Source of the DNA: a virus
Virus record (IMG/VR): IMGVR_UViG_3300034108_000283
Location: 1-64,000 of that record
Length of the DNA: 64,000 nt
Reading direction: 5' to 3' (one strand)
Below, in pieces: positions 1 to 10,445 of the stretch; the stretch's first letter is position 1; every line of letters begins with the position of its first letter. The notes below the pieces were generated by a model. That model did no database searches. It worked only from the letters and a program-made list of their open reading frames with translations, and had not been told where the DNA came from. A program made the position numbers and the translations under genes.

Positions 1-2
1 CT

Positions 3-233
3 AACTATCAAACACTTGCTGGTCCTGGAGGTAAAGTAATTTATACTCCAACTGAGAAACAACTTACTCCTGAAAAACCAGGAGCAACTGAAGCAGAATA
101 CTACAAAGATTTGTTAGCAGCTGGATTGAAAGAAGATGTAGCAGGTAAATTAGTAATAGATAAGTTTAAGTCTAAAAAAGGCGGAAATGTTCAAAGAGGT
201 TACATATACACTGATTGGCCAATCTTCCTATAA
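3..233 (+). CDS. C-terminal end of an upstream gene (partial)
   Basis: An open frame entering from the left edge gives about 76 residues and stops with TAA at 231-233, ending in YIYTDWPIFL. It lies on the same strand as, and 62 bp before, the large virion protein genes, so it is probably the last gene of the preceding structural module. I do not recognise a family from this fragment. The rest of the gene lies outside the window. Confidence 0.75.
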   Translation, partial: NYQTLAGPGGKVIYTPTEKQLTPEKPGATEAEYYKDLLAAGLKEDVAGKLVIDKFKSKKGGNVQRGYIYTDWPIFL

Positions 234-295
234 ACTTTATATGTTTATTAAACTTAAAAAATTTTAATAGTTTTACAATATAGATAAAAAACATT

Positions 296-3200
296 ATGGC
301 TACGTATCTACAAGGAGTCACAGATTATATACCACAGTTTCAACCCTTTCAACCGGATCTGAACTTTTATGCTAATGTAATGCAGACAAAGCAGACCCAG
401 TATGATACAAACTGGAAGGCTTTAAACAAGATGTATAGTCAGTATTATTATGCTGACTTAACAAGAGATGGTAATATAAAAAAGAAAGATGAGTATTTAA
501 ATAACATTGAGTTTAATCTTAAGAGAGTATCTCAATTAGATTTATCACTTGAACAAAATGCAGCACAGGCTACACAAGTATTCAAACCTTTTTATGAAGA
601 TAAAAGTTTGATGAAAGATATGGCTTGGACTAAAAACTATAACAACCAACTTAACCGTGCTGAGATATTCAGAAATTCAAATGAAACTGAACAAAAAACA
701 CAATATTGGGAAGAGGGTGTTAGAGGAATGAACTATCTAAGAGATGAGTTTAAAGAAGCAACAGATGAAGATGCAATGGGTTTTCAAAATGCTGAGTATG
801 TACCTAATGTAGATGTATTAGGTAAAGCAGAAAAGATTGCTAAAGACTCAGGATTGTCTATTGAGCAAGTAGATTTTAGTGATGGTGGCAAGTTCATTGT
901 TAAAACCAAAAATGGTGAAGCACTTACTGAACCTTTACAAAAGTTATTTGAAGCTAGATTAGGTAGTGATCCGTCTATTCAATCTAAATATAAAATGCAA
1001 GCATATGTAGATAGAAAAGATTATGCTTATACTAATGCTGCACAGTTTAACGGAGACAAGAATGCTGCAGAAATGAAATATCTTGAGAACAGTTTTAATG
1101 TACTTAAAGCGCAGAGTGATGTAAGATACAAACAACTTCAAACTAACTCTGGTGTTTATGATAATAAAATAAAAGATATTCAAGCTCAAATTGATAATGG
1201 TACAGCATCTCCAAATGCAAAGTTGATGCTAGAGCAATACAAAATGAATAAGGATATCAATGATAAAGTTTTAGCAAGAGCTGAGAATGAATCTAAAATG
1301 CTTAATGATGGTAAAACTAAAACTCCTTTAACTTCAACAGGGTTTACAAATCCTTATGGAGATCTTAAGTCATTAAGATATAAAGTAGATAATGGTATGG
1401 CATCATTACTTATGCAGAAAGATCTTGATGAAGCAGCTAATATCTATGCATATAGAGATATGGAAATAGATGTAGAAGCTAATCCATATAAGATCTTAGA
1501 AGAAAAGCAAAGAAACAGTATGCAACTTATTGCAGCAAGAGAAGCTGCATCAATGAGATTAGCTGAATTCAAAAGCAATCTTCAAAAACAAAAAGACTAT
1601 GAAGACAATATCATAGAAAATGGTGCCGGATACAGAGATGAAAAAGGTAACATACAGTTGTATGAAGACCAAAACATGGTAACAACTGAAGAAGAAAAGT
1701 CAGGTGGTGTTACTGGTGCTATTAATTTTAAAAATAAGAGCCGTGATATTTCTGAAATGACTAAGCAACAGTTTCTTGATCCTTACTTCCAATCAACATT
1801 TGCTGTATTAGATCAAGCTATTGCTGATAAAAAAATGAGCAAACAAGAGGCTGGTAAAATACTTGGGTATAATAAAAATCAAGGTATATCTCTTGATGAC
1901 TTTATTAAGAAGTATAACACATATGGTGACTCTTGGTTAAGAAAACAAGTAGGGGCTAAAGGAGTTAGAGATATCAGAAACAAAATGAATGAATGGATAG
2001 GTAATAACAGAGATCTAGATTTATTTACACAGAATGGTGAGAAGACCGCTCTATACAAAACTTATAGAGAGGCTAACATGAAGATGAATGACTATATGTT
2101 ATATATTAAATCAGATGAAAAATGGAAAAAAGAAACTTCTAAGTCTGTAATTACTGATCTTACTAGACAAGGTTATGATAAAGCTAAGTATTTGTATGAT
2201 GATAACGGCAATAAGAGAACTGAAAAAGAATACATAAGAGCTCTTCTTGATAATAAAGCAATTTCAAAAGATGAAATGGCAGAGTATATTGCTCAAGAAA
2301 AAATTCAAAAAGGAGAAGCTGGGTATAAAGCAGCTGTAGAATTAATTGGAATGAATGATTATTGGACTGCAAAAGGTGCACAGTTCCTTGATGTATTAGA
2401 CAGAGTAAATAAATTTTTAAAACCAATTGCGGCACCTAAACAATATATAGCTGAAAAAATATACGGAGTAGCTACTACACCATCAGTTAATTTTGATTAT
2501 GATGAATTAGTAAAAGCTGCAGGTAAAGCTTATTCAACTGAAAAAGTTATTAAAACACCACCTCCAAGAATCCCTGGAGGACCAACTGGATCTGGTACAG
2601 GTTTATTTGCAACAGGCTCATCAAGAATAACGGTTAATCCAAAAGTACATGGTGTTGGTTATGCACATTTTGCTGATGTAAGTAATGACTTAAAAACTTT
2701 TGGAATGGATAACATGGACAGAGTATCATTTTATGGTATCTCTAAGGATATGTATGATAAGTCTGGAAATAAACATAATGATGTTGGTAAAGCGGCATTA
2801 GATAAAATCCGTGAGGATATGCAGAAGAAAAAGTCTTCTCTTGGAGCTTTTGAACTTAAAGTGTCTCCTATTGCTGGAGGTTCTGATAGAATGGCTGCAG
2901 TAAGAATAATACCAAATCTTGAATGGATTAAAGCTAATACAGCTAAGTTAAATTCAAAAGGAGGTATATCTGAACCTGGATTGTTTACACCAAATGAAGC
3001 AGCAGCAATTGCTAAACATGGTATTACATATTTTATGAATAATAAAAAGATGAATAGTAATATGTATAAGCAATCTTATCAATCACCAATGGAAAGTTAT
3101 GTTGAAACATTTGGTAAGTATGAATTAAATAGTATTGGTGGGGATCCAATGAAATCTTTTAAAGTAGAAAAGAATACATTAGGAACTGGTGACTATATTA

Positions 3201-3388
3201 CTACTGTTACCTATCCTTTATTTAATCCTGATACAGGTAAGTTAGAAAAACAAGTATATAGAAATAATGTAGGATTTACTGGTCAAAATCTAGAAAATTT
3301 AAGAGATGGCATGATCTATAACTTTATGGATGATGCGGATATACAGAATACATTACAGTATAATAACTTTGAAAACCTAGGTCAATAA
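296..3388 (+). CDS. large virion cargo-type protein, 1030 aa
   Basis: A long, mostly helical, charged protein with many Lys, Glu, Asn and Tyr residues and no signal peptide. The N-terminus (GVTDYIPQFQPFQPDLNFY) resembles the start of the large protein just upstream of the RNA polymerase genes in crAss-like phages. There, such proteins are capsid cargo ejected with the DNA; that role here is inferred from position and size. A Pro/Gly-rich linker near residues 755-780 separates a helical N-terminal part from a C-terminal domain of about 250 residues. Its stop overlaps the next start (TAATG at 3386-3390), which implies translational coupling. No catalytic motif was found. Confidence 0.85.
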   Translation: MATYLQGVTDYIPQFQPFQPDLNFYANVMQTKQTQYDTNWKALNKMYSQYYYADLTRDGNIKKKDEYLNNIEFNLKRVSQLDLSLEQNAAQATQVFKPFYEDKSLMKDMAWTKNYNNQLNRAEIFRNSNETEQKTQYWEEGVRGMNYLRDEFKEATDEDAMGFQNAEYVPNVDVLGKAEKIAKDSGLSIEQVDFSDGGKFIVKTKNGEALTEPLQKLFEARLGSDPSIQSKYKMQAYVDRKDYAYTNAAQFNGDKNAAEMKYLENSFNVLKAQSDVRYKQLQTNSGVYDNKIKDIQAQIDNGTASPNAKLMLEQYKMNKDINDKVLARAENESKMLNDGKTKTPLTSTGFTNPYGDLKSLRYKVDNGMASLLMQKDLDEAANIYAYRDMEIDVEANPYKILEEKQRNSMQLIAAREAASMRLAEFKSNLQKQKDYEDNIIENGAGYRDEKGNIQLYEDQNMVTTEEEKSGGVTGAINFKNKSRDISEMTKQQFLDPYFQSTFAVLDQAIADKKMSKQEAGKILGYNKNQGISLDDFIKKYNTYGDSWLRKQVGAKGVRDIRNKMNEWIGNNRDLDLFTQNGEKTALYKTYREANMKMNDYMLYIKSDEKWKKETSKSVITDLTRQGYDKAKYLYDDNGNKRTEKEYIRALLDNKAISKDEMAEYIAQEKIQKGEAGYKAAVELIGMNDYWTAKGAQFLDVLDRVNKFLKPIAAPKQYIAEKIYGVATTPSVNFDYDELVKAAGKAYSTEKVIKTPPPRIPGGPTGSGTGLFATGSSRITVNPKVHGVGYAHFADVSNDLKTFGMDNMDRVSFYGISKDMYDKSGNKHNDVGKAALDKIREDMQKKKSSLGAFELKVSPIAGGSDRMAAVRIIPNLEWIKANTAKLNSKGGISEPGLFTPNEAAAIAKHGITYFMNNKKMNSNMYKQSYQSPMESYVETFGKYELNSIGGDPMKSFKVEKNTLGTGDYITTVTYPLFNPDTGKLEKQVYRNNVGFTGQNLENLRDGMIYNFMDDADIQNTLQYNNFENLGQ

Positions 3389-6300
3389 TGGCAGAAGAAA
3401 CACCTTTTAGTCCTTTAGATTCTTTAGGACCAGAATACGGAGGCATTAATGCTCCTAGATTAGATGCACAAGGCTTATCACCATTTGAAGGTGATATGCT
3501 TACGGATCCAAAAATTAATTTTCCAAAGCCGGAGAATTACTTTCCTGTGTTACCACAGGTTACAAACTTAGATAGACCTAATAGTTCTATTGAAAGAAAT
3601 GTTGTAAGAACTCCTGCAAACAATCCTAGTATAAAACCTAAAAAAGTTTCTGGAGCTCAGAATAAAGCAAGTATAACAAAATCTTTAGATGCTTTCTTTC
3701 AAGCTAATCAGAATAAAGACAACTATGCTAAAATCTATTCATACAATGCTGGACCGGATGGTAATGCATTTTATAAAAGATATGCAGCATATGGTCAAGA
3801 AACATTTGACAAGATTGGTTTTCATCCATTAAGAGATAATGAATCAAACTTTAATGCTCAGACATCTAGATGGGATGACTTTTCTAGAATGATGACTCAC
3901 TCATTTGTTCCTTTGTTTTCTAGAGGTTTTGTATCCGGACCAAAGAGTTTATGGAAAATGGCTCATGGAGACTTTACAAGTTCAGACAGAGAAGATGCAA
4001 GAGCATATGAAGAAGCAGCAGCAATAGGTCAATCATCTAAAGGTGGTGTATTTGGATTTGCAAATAATACTATGATGAACTTTGGGTATACAGCAGGTAT
4101 TATAACTGAAGCTGTTGCTGAAGAAATTGCTGGTGCATTACTTGCTGCCCCTACAGGTGGTGCAAGTTTATTTGCAACTACTGCTAATATAGCAACTAAA
4201 GTTCCTAGAGCTTTAAGCTTAACACAAAGAGCAGTTAAAGGATATGATGCTGTAAAGACTACTCTTAAAAGTTTTGACAGTATAAATGCTGCAAGAAAGT
4301 TTTGGAATGCTGCAGCTTCTAATAAAACAGTATCTGCAATAGGTAGAGGTCTTAATCCTTTAGAGAATAGTTTTGAAGCATTTAAAGCTATTAAAGGCAC
4401 TGACAATATAACTGACTTAGCAGCACTTTCAAAAACTGCTGGTGGTTTTTATAGAGATATTAGAAAGATAAACATGGCTTTATCTGAAGCTAGACTTGAA
4501 GCTGGTATGGTTGAGAATAAAGTATATGATAAACTTTATCATGAAGCATACATGGCAAAAGGTGAACCACCATCAAACAAAGAACAAGCTGAATTAGAAA
4601 AACAAGCTAAGGATGCTTCATTGGAAACTTTGTTAGCTAATACAGCTCTCATATATGCATCTAACTCAATTACATTTAATAACATCACATCACCAAGAGG
4701 AGGTTTAAGAAACTTTATTAAATCTACTACTGATGATATATATGAAATAGCTGCAAGAGAAGGTCAGAAAGACTTTGGTAAACTTGGTAAAGTTGTTTAT
4801 GATAAAACAGCTAGACAGTTTGAGTTACAAAAGTCTAATCTAAAAACTTGGGCAAAAGGTTGGAGAAAAGATCCTATACATAAATCAATTGGTAGTACAA
4901 TAGGATATTTTAAAGCTAACTTTACAGAAGGTATTCAAGAGAACTTCCAGGAAGTAATTGCTCAGGCAAATGAAAGATACTATATAGATAGTTACAAAAG
5001 CCCTACTCTACAAACACAGTTGTATTCTAAAGGAGTAATTAAAGCTAATCTAAAACCTAAAGCTGATTACTATGCACAAGGTTTAAAAGATCAGTTTAAT
5101 TCACAAGGTCTTGAAACATTTGCATCTGGTTTCTTTATGGGAACATTAGCATCTCCATTAAATGCAGCTATTCCTTTTTTAAGTTCCACATATAATAGAA
5201 CTTTTGATAAAGAAGGTTTTGCTAAATGGAAAAAAGATCAAACAGCAATTGCAGAAAATCTTGTTAAAGATTTGAATGATGTTAAGATGAAAGACTTTAT
5301 GTCTGATAGAGTTATGAATACAGGAGCTCAAGATTTGATTAGCAAGATTAGAATAAATGCTAGTAAGAAAGGAGGTCTAGATGCTGAGACAGAATCATTT
5401 GTAAATGCAGTAAATACCATGAGAAGAACCGGTACATCTGGTATCTTTATGGATACTCTTAAGTCATTTAAACAATATGATGACAAAGAGTTTGCAGATG
5501 CAATGAAAATTACTGAAGAACAAGTTCCTAAGTATAGAGGTAGAGTTGATAAAGCTATTGCTAGATTAAATAACATCAATAATATTTTTGAGAATGGTGA
5601 AAGAAAACACCCTAATCCTGTAAGCTTAGATAATTTAGGTGAAGAAGGAACACCTGAGTATGATGCTAAACTAGCTTTATATAAAGGTTGGAATGATTCT
5701 CTCCGGAATTATGCATTTTTCAATGAAGCATATAATGATGTTAAAGGAAGAAGAGCTAGTATCCAAAATAAGTATAATACTAATCCAAACTTTCAAAGTT
5801 TAAGCAGCACTGATAAATCTTTATTGTTTCAACCTGAAAGAATAATTGATGAGGTAAGACTGTTAAACACACAATTAGCATTAGAAAAAGATGGAGAAAA
5901 CAATGCTAAAAAAGTAAATGAATTAGAAAGCAGAATCCAACTTCTTTCTGAATTTGCAAAAGCTCACAAAGGATTTGATGAATACTTTAACAGAGCTGAT
6001 GAAGATAAAGTAAAGATTGTAAAAGAAGAGCTTCAGAAAAAGACAGGTAAAGAACCAACTGCAGAAGAAATAGCAGAAGAGTTAGACAAAAGAGTTGGGT
6101 CACTGGATAATGAAGAACTTAAAATGTTCCATTTACTTAATCTTAAGAATGCTCATAATAATTATTTAAAAACTCTTTCTAAAGATAAAGGTGATTACAT
6201 ATTTGATGAGCAAGCTGATGAAGCATTTGAACAACTTGTAGATTACTATAAACTTGGGCAAGAAGGAAAAGCTCTAGCTACGTATGTAGATATCATGAAC

Positions 6301-9300
6301 AACCCAGCGGAGTTCATGGAGTCTGCAAGAAGAAATGCTGAAGTAGCAAGAAAGTTCTATGACAGAAGAATAAAATACTTTGAAGATCTTGTTGCATCTG
6401 AGATGGGTAAAGTAAGAGATAATGCTCTATTGAATAAACTAGCTGATAATCAGTTGTATTTGAACAGAGAGGACATGGAGAATTATCTTGGAGACAAGAA
6501 CATCCCACCTTCTGAAATATATGACGGTAAAACTAAACAGATATACCCAGAAGGTAGTGAAGAATATAAGAAAATCTATGCAGAATACTTTGAGAAAAGA
6601 GCTGAGTTAAAGTCTCAACTAAAGCCTAAAAAGACTAATGTTGTTAAGAAAGACTATGAAGATAAGATCAATGAGTTAAAGCAAAAAATGCAAGATGAGA
6701 TTGATGCTTTACCAAAAGAAACTGTTAAAGAATATGGTGAAGACATTAAGAGAAAAGGTAAAAACAAATCTGTTAAAATTCAAGAGATTGCTGAGCAACT
6801 CCAACCGGAAGAGTATGTAGAAGTTGACTATAAAGATGCTATTGAACCAATGGTGTTTTATAAAGATGCTGCTGGTGAATTAAGATATGATAATGCTGAA
6901 GGTGATATAGTAGAAATACCTACAATCAAAACTAAATTTACAGAAGCTAAGAAGTTTACATATACTGAAAAAGCTGATGAAGCTGAGGTAAAAAAGATTC
7001 AGGATAGATATGAAGCAAGAATAGCAGAAGTAATGGATGCATATAATGCAGACATGCAAGATATAGAAACAGAAGAACCGTATGAAGAAGTAACACAGGA
7101 CTCAGACTTAACAGAGTATGCGGACTTTAGAAACATGCTATATTCTGAATTCTTAAAATATGTAGACACATTACCGCAAGAAGAGCAGGATGCTATCTAT
7201 GCAGATGATAATGTTACAGATGCAGAGTTTGAGAAATGGTATAGGCTTCCGGAAAATAAAAAATACTTTGACCAGTACAATAAAGAAAACAAACCTACCG
7301 GTCCAAAGAACAATGTAGTATTTACATTTGAAGGAACAGATATAGATACAAAAGATCTAAGTCTACCTGAAATAATAAAATACCGGGATAATATTAATAA
7401 TAAGATCAACAATATAAACAGTCAGTTAGAAACTGAGCAAGAGTTTGAGGATGATGAAGACCCGGATGTTATAGCAGATCTTAAAAAGCAGAAAAGAGCT
7501 TTAATGACAGATGTTAGAAATCTTAATGCTGTAATTAGCCGTAGACAATTTGAAGGTTTCCCTGCAGAAATAAAAGAAGCAGTTCAGAAGATTCAGATTC
7601 TTATTGAGAAACAAAAAGGTGTAGAAGAAAACTATTTACTTACTGCAGATGACCCGGTAACTGGTCTTAAAAAAGGAGAGACGGCTTATAGAATTAACAA
7701 GCTTATCCATAGAAGGGTAACTAATGCTATACAAGAAGTATTAGGTAAAGACTATGAATACCAAGGTAAGACACAAGTTGAGTCTGCATTTAATAATACT
7801 ATTGGTGTTAATGGTTTAAATCAAGATTCTATAAATGATTTTATATCACAGCTAAATGCACTACTAGAAATTAATAAACTTCCGGGTGCTAATGCTTTAT
7901 TCCTTGAAAAACTTACAGATCAGTTAAGAGCTTTAGATGGTCTTACTCCTGAGCAAATTAAACTTGAAAAACAAAAAGATGTTTTACTTGACAAGTTAGA
8001 TGCAAAAGACAGAGATATTATTAAAGCTGAAGAAAATAACCTACCTGAAAGAGTAAACAATCTAGTATCTCAAAAGAATGAAATACTTAAAGAACTAGCA
8101 GCTGTTGAGAAACAAATCAAAGGTGCTACAGCTCCTACAACTACACCTGATATAGAAGCTAAGCGAGCTGATATAGAAAAGAAATATGCAGAAGAATTAG
8201 AAATCTATAAAGATAACTTAAATGACAGATGGGGTATTGCTACTGAAGAAACAATTGAAGAAAGAATTAATGCTGATTATAAGGCAGCACTAGCGGCTAT
8301 AGGTCAAGAACCAACTAAAGTATCTGAAGAAGAATCTACTAGTCATAATACTACAAAAGATATTGTTCTAAAGATGTTTGCTGAAGAAACATATCAAGAC
8401 AGTAGAGATGCTGGTAACTTTTTGGATGATGTTAAAGATTATTTAGAGTCCGGTATTAAACCAAAGTTTGATGAAAGTAAACTATCTCAAGATGCTTATG
8501 ATAACTTATTTGGACCCACAAGTTTCTTAACGGGTATAAAACAAAGAGTAGATGCTGGTGAGTTTTATTTAATTGGTAGAGGGTTAGTTGTTTATGATTC
8601 TGATATTACCAGACCTGATGGAACCAAAGATAGGATAGCAGGGGAGATTGACTTACTCTTAGCTACTAAAGATGGTATAATGATAGTGGATATCAAGTCT
8701 GGTGAGATGAGAAAGTGGACTGACTTTAACCAACTTAGTAAGGCTGAAGATAAAAGAAACTATTCTAAAAGAGAAGAGTATACATTACAGCTAGGATCTT
8801 ATGCTACTATGCTAGAAAAAATGATAGATTATCCAGTATCAGGAATTGCTCTACTTGCTATTGAAAGAAGTTCAGACAAACAGACTAATGCAATGGTATC
8901 AGCAGGGAAACCTTCTGGAATGAGTATCTATTATGATCAAACATACCAAAAGAATCCTGATGGTACTTATAAAAGAAATCAATTTGGTGAACTAATATCT
9001 AAAGCTGCCCAAACTAAATTTTCAGATTGGATGGTTCCTTTGTATAGAGAAACTGTACAGGATAAGTTAGATATATTATTTCCTCCCGGAGCTGTTAAAT
9101 TTATGCCTGGTCTTAAAGAAAAAGCAATTAAAGAGTTTAATAATTATCTAGTGGACTTACAAAGTATTACAAATGAAGATACTAAACAAAACAAAACTGC
9201 ATTAAATGAGATTGAGCAGAAAATAAATAACTTTGCTCAAAACAATAATCTTGACATTCCTGAGAATCTAAAAGAAGCTCTTAATCAAAAGAAACTTGCT

Positions 9301-10443
9301 CTTGGTCAGGTAGTTGGTAAAAAGTTTATAGATAAAACTATTACTAAGTATGAAGGTCTAGCTGCTCAAAGTAAATCTGAAGTAGATAAACTTGCTGCTA
9401 AACTTTCTACAATTAAATCTGATATATCATTTGATAATATTAATCTAGATCCTTCTAGTGCATTTATACAAGAACAGTTAGAACAAGATGAAGAATTTGC
9501 TACTAGATATGCAGTTCATTTTAATCAATTTTTAAATGCTACTGGTGAACCTACTACAGGTCAGCTTGTAGCAGCAGATACATTACATAAATCAGGAATT
9601 CTTACAGATGAAGAATATCAGCCAATAAAAGATGGTGAATTTAATAAAGAAGAAGTATCTGAAAAGATACATGAAGGTGTAAAAAGAATCCAGTATCTAA
9701 AAGCTAACAGTGAAACAAATGAAGAGTTAAATAAGTTTAAAGAATATCAGTCTCAGATTATCAAACTTATAACTACTGATAAAGTAAATCAATCTAACAT
9801 AGGTATTGCTAATGCTCTTAAACTTGCTAATGCTAAAATTGCTGAAGGTGATGTTAAGATGGCATTGGATCTTGTAAATGCTGAAGTGTTTAAACTGGAA
9901 TCTCAATTGAAATATACTACAAAAGAGTTTGTTCAAAATAAAATCCAAGAGAAAATTGATGATTTAAATAAAGTTACTGAAGCCATAATAACTACTACAG
10001 GTTATGTAGAAGAAGTCTTTGTCCCTGAGCAAGAAGTAGTAGAAGGAGAGCTTGAAGAGTTTGACAATGAAGACCAATTAGATAAAATTATTGTCAAAAA
10101 AGGCATGGATCTTTACAGAGATAATGCTAAATTTACTGTCCAAACTGTCCATAGAAATAATACTGTTACTCTTAGAGATAGTTCAGGTAATAAACTTACA
10201 GTTACTATGGAAGAACTAAATAAAAACTACAAGACTGAATCTGATTTATTAGGTCCTGAAGTTGCTCCGGAAGAAATAACTCTTACACCAGAAGAACAAG
10301 AATTTGTAAACCAGTCTGAAGATAATGTAGATGCATTATTAGATAATGATAAAGTGACAGATGCTCTAATGAATCAAGCGGATAAAATCAAATCTTCAGA
10401 TGAAGCTGAGGATGCCTTATTAGATGACTTAAATTGTGAATAA
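3388..10443 (+). CDS. 2351-aa virion protein with PD-(D/E)XK nuclease domain
   Basis: A giant protein between the 1030-aa cargo protein and the RNA polymerase protein, probably packaged and injected. Residues about 230-270 form a hydrophobic Gly/Ala-rich stretch that could contact membrane. Long charged, coiled-coil-like segments fill roughly residues 750-1650. A nuclease-fold core follows: GEID (D1755) on one strand, then a hairpin, then VDIKSG (D1768, K1770), then a helix YTLQLGSYATMLE whose Gln and Tyr are typical of RecB/Cas4-like PD-(D/E)XK enzymes. A nuclease inside a virion protein could process host or phage DNA on entry (inference). The acidic C-terminal tail is rich in Asp and Glu. 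The next ATG lies 2 bp after its TAA. Confidence 0.85.
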   Translation: MAEETPFSPLDSLGPEYGGINAPRLDAQGLSPFEGDMLTDPKINFPKPENYFPVLPQVTNLDRPNSSIERNVVRTPANNPSIKPKKVSGAQNKASITKSLDAFFQANQNKDNYAKIYSYNAGPDGNAFYKRYAAYGQETFDKIGFHPLRDNESNFNAQTSRWDDFSRMMTHSFVPLFSRGFVSGPKSLWKMAHGDFTSSDREDARAYEEAAAIGQSSKGGVFGFANNTMMNFGYTAGIITEAVAEEIAGALLAAPTGGASLFATTANIATKVPRALSLTQRAVKGYDAVKTTLKSFDSINAARKFWNAAASNKTVSAIGRGLNPLENSFEAFKAIKGTDNITDLAALSKTAGGFYRDIRKINMALSEARLEAGMVENKVYDKLYHEAYMAKGEPPSNKEQAELEKQAKDASLETLLANTALIYASNSITFNNITSPRGGLRNFIKSTTDDIYEIAAREGQKDFGKLGKVVYDKTARQFELQKSNLKTWAKGWRKDPIHKSIGSTIGYFKANFTEGIQENFQEVIAQANERYYIDSYKSPTLQTQLYSKGVIKANLKPKADYYAQGLKDQFNSQGLETFASGFFMGTLASPLNAAIPFLSSTYNRTFDKEGFAKWKKDQTAIAENLVKDLNDVKMKDFMSDRVMNTGAQDLISKIRINASKKGGLDAETESFVNAVNTMRRTGTSGIFMDTLKSFKQYDDKEFADAMKITEEQVPKYRGRVDKAIARLNNINNIFENGERKHPNPVSLDNLGEEGTPEYDAKLALYKGWNDSLRNYAFFNEAYNDVKGRRASIQNKYNTNPNFQSLSSTDKSLLFQPERIIDEVRLLNTQLALEKDGENNAKKVNELESRIQLLSEFAKAHKGFDEYFNRADEDKVKIVKEELQKKTGKEPTAEEIAEELDKRVGSLDNEELKMFHLLNLKNAHNNYLKTLSKDKGDYIFDEQADEAFEQLVDYYKLGQEGKALATYVDIMNNPAEFMESARRNAEVARKFYDRRIKYFEDLVASEMGKVRDNALLNKLADNQLYLNREDMENYLGDKNIPPSEIYDGKTKQIYPEGSEEYKKIYAEYFEKRAELKSQLKPKKTNVVKKDYEDKINELKQKMQDEIDALPKETVKEYGEDIKRKGKNKSVKIQEIAEQLQPEEYVEVDYKDAIEPMVFYKDAAGELRYDNAEGDIVEIPTIKTKFTEAKKFTYTEKADEAEVKKIQDRYEARIAEVMDAYNADMQDIETEEPYEEVTQDSDLTEYADFRNMLYSEFLKYVDTLPQEEQDAIYADDNVTDAEFEKWYRLPENKKYFDQYNKENKPTGPKNNVVFTFEGTDIDTKDLSLPEIIKYRDNINNKINNINSQLETEQEFEDDEDPDVIADLKKQKRALMTDVRNLNAVISRRQFEGFPAEIKEAVQKIQILIEKQKGVEENYLLTADDPVTGLKKGETAYRINKLIHRRVTNAIQEVLGKDYEYQGKTQVESAFNNTIGVNGLNQDSINDFISQLNALLEINKLPGANALFLEKLTDQLRALDGLTPEQIKLEKQKDVLLDKLDAKDRDIIKAEENNLPERVNNLVSQKNEILKELAAVEKQIKGATAPTTTPDIEAKRADIEKKYAEELEIYKDNLNDRWGIATEETIEERINADYKAALAAIGQEPTKVSEEESTSHNTTKDIVLKMFAEETYQDSRDAGNFLDDVKDYLESGIKPKFDESKLSQDAYDNLFGPTSFLTGIKQRVDAGEFYLIGRGLVVYDSDITRPDGTKDRIAGEIDLLLATKDGIMIVDIKSGEMRKWTDFNQLSKAEDKRNYSKREEYTLQLGSYATMLEKMIDYPVSGIALLAIERSSDKQTNAMVSAGKPSGMSIYYDQTYQKNPDGTYKRNQFGELISKAAQTKFSDWMVPLYRETVQDKLDILFPPGAVKFMPGLKEKAIKEFNNYLVDLQSITNEDTKQNKTALNEIEQKINNFAQNNNLDIPENLKEALNQKKLALGQVVGKKFIDKTITKYEGLAAQSKSEVDKLAAKLSTIKSDISFDNINLDPSSAFIQEQLEQDEEFATRYAVHFNQFLNATGEPTTGQLVAADTLHKSGILTDEEYQPIKDGEFNKEEVSEKIHEGVKRIQYLKANSETNEELNKFKEYQSQIIKLITTDKVNQSNIGIANALKLANAKIAEGDVKMALDLVNAEVFKLESQLKYTTKEFVQNKIQEKIDDLNKVTEAIITTTGYVEEVFVPEQEVVEGELEEFDNEDQLDKIIVKKGMDLYRDNAKFTVQTVHRNNTVTLRDSSGNKLTVTMEELNKNYKTESDLLGPEVAPEEITLTPEEQEFVNQSEDNVDALLDNDKVTDALMNQADKIKSSDEAEDALLDDLNCE

Positions 10444-10445
10444 TC

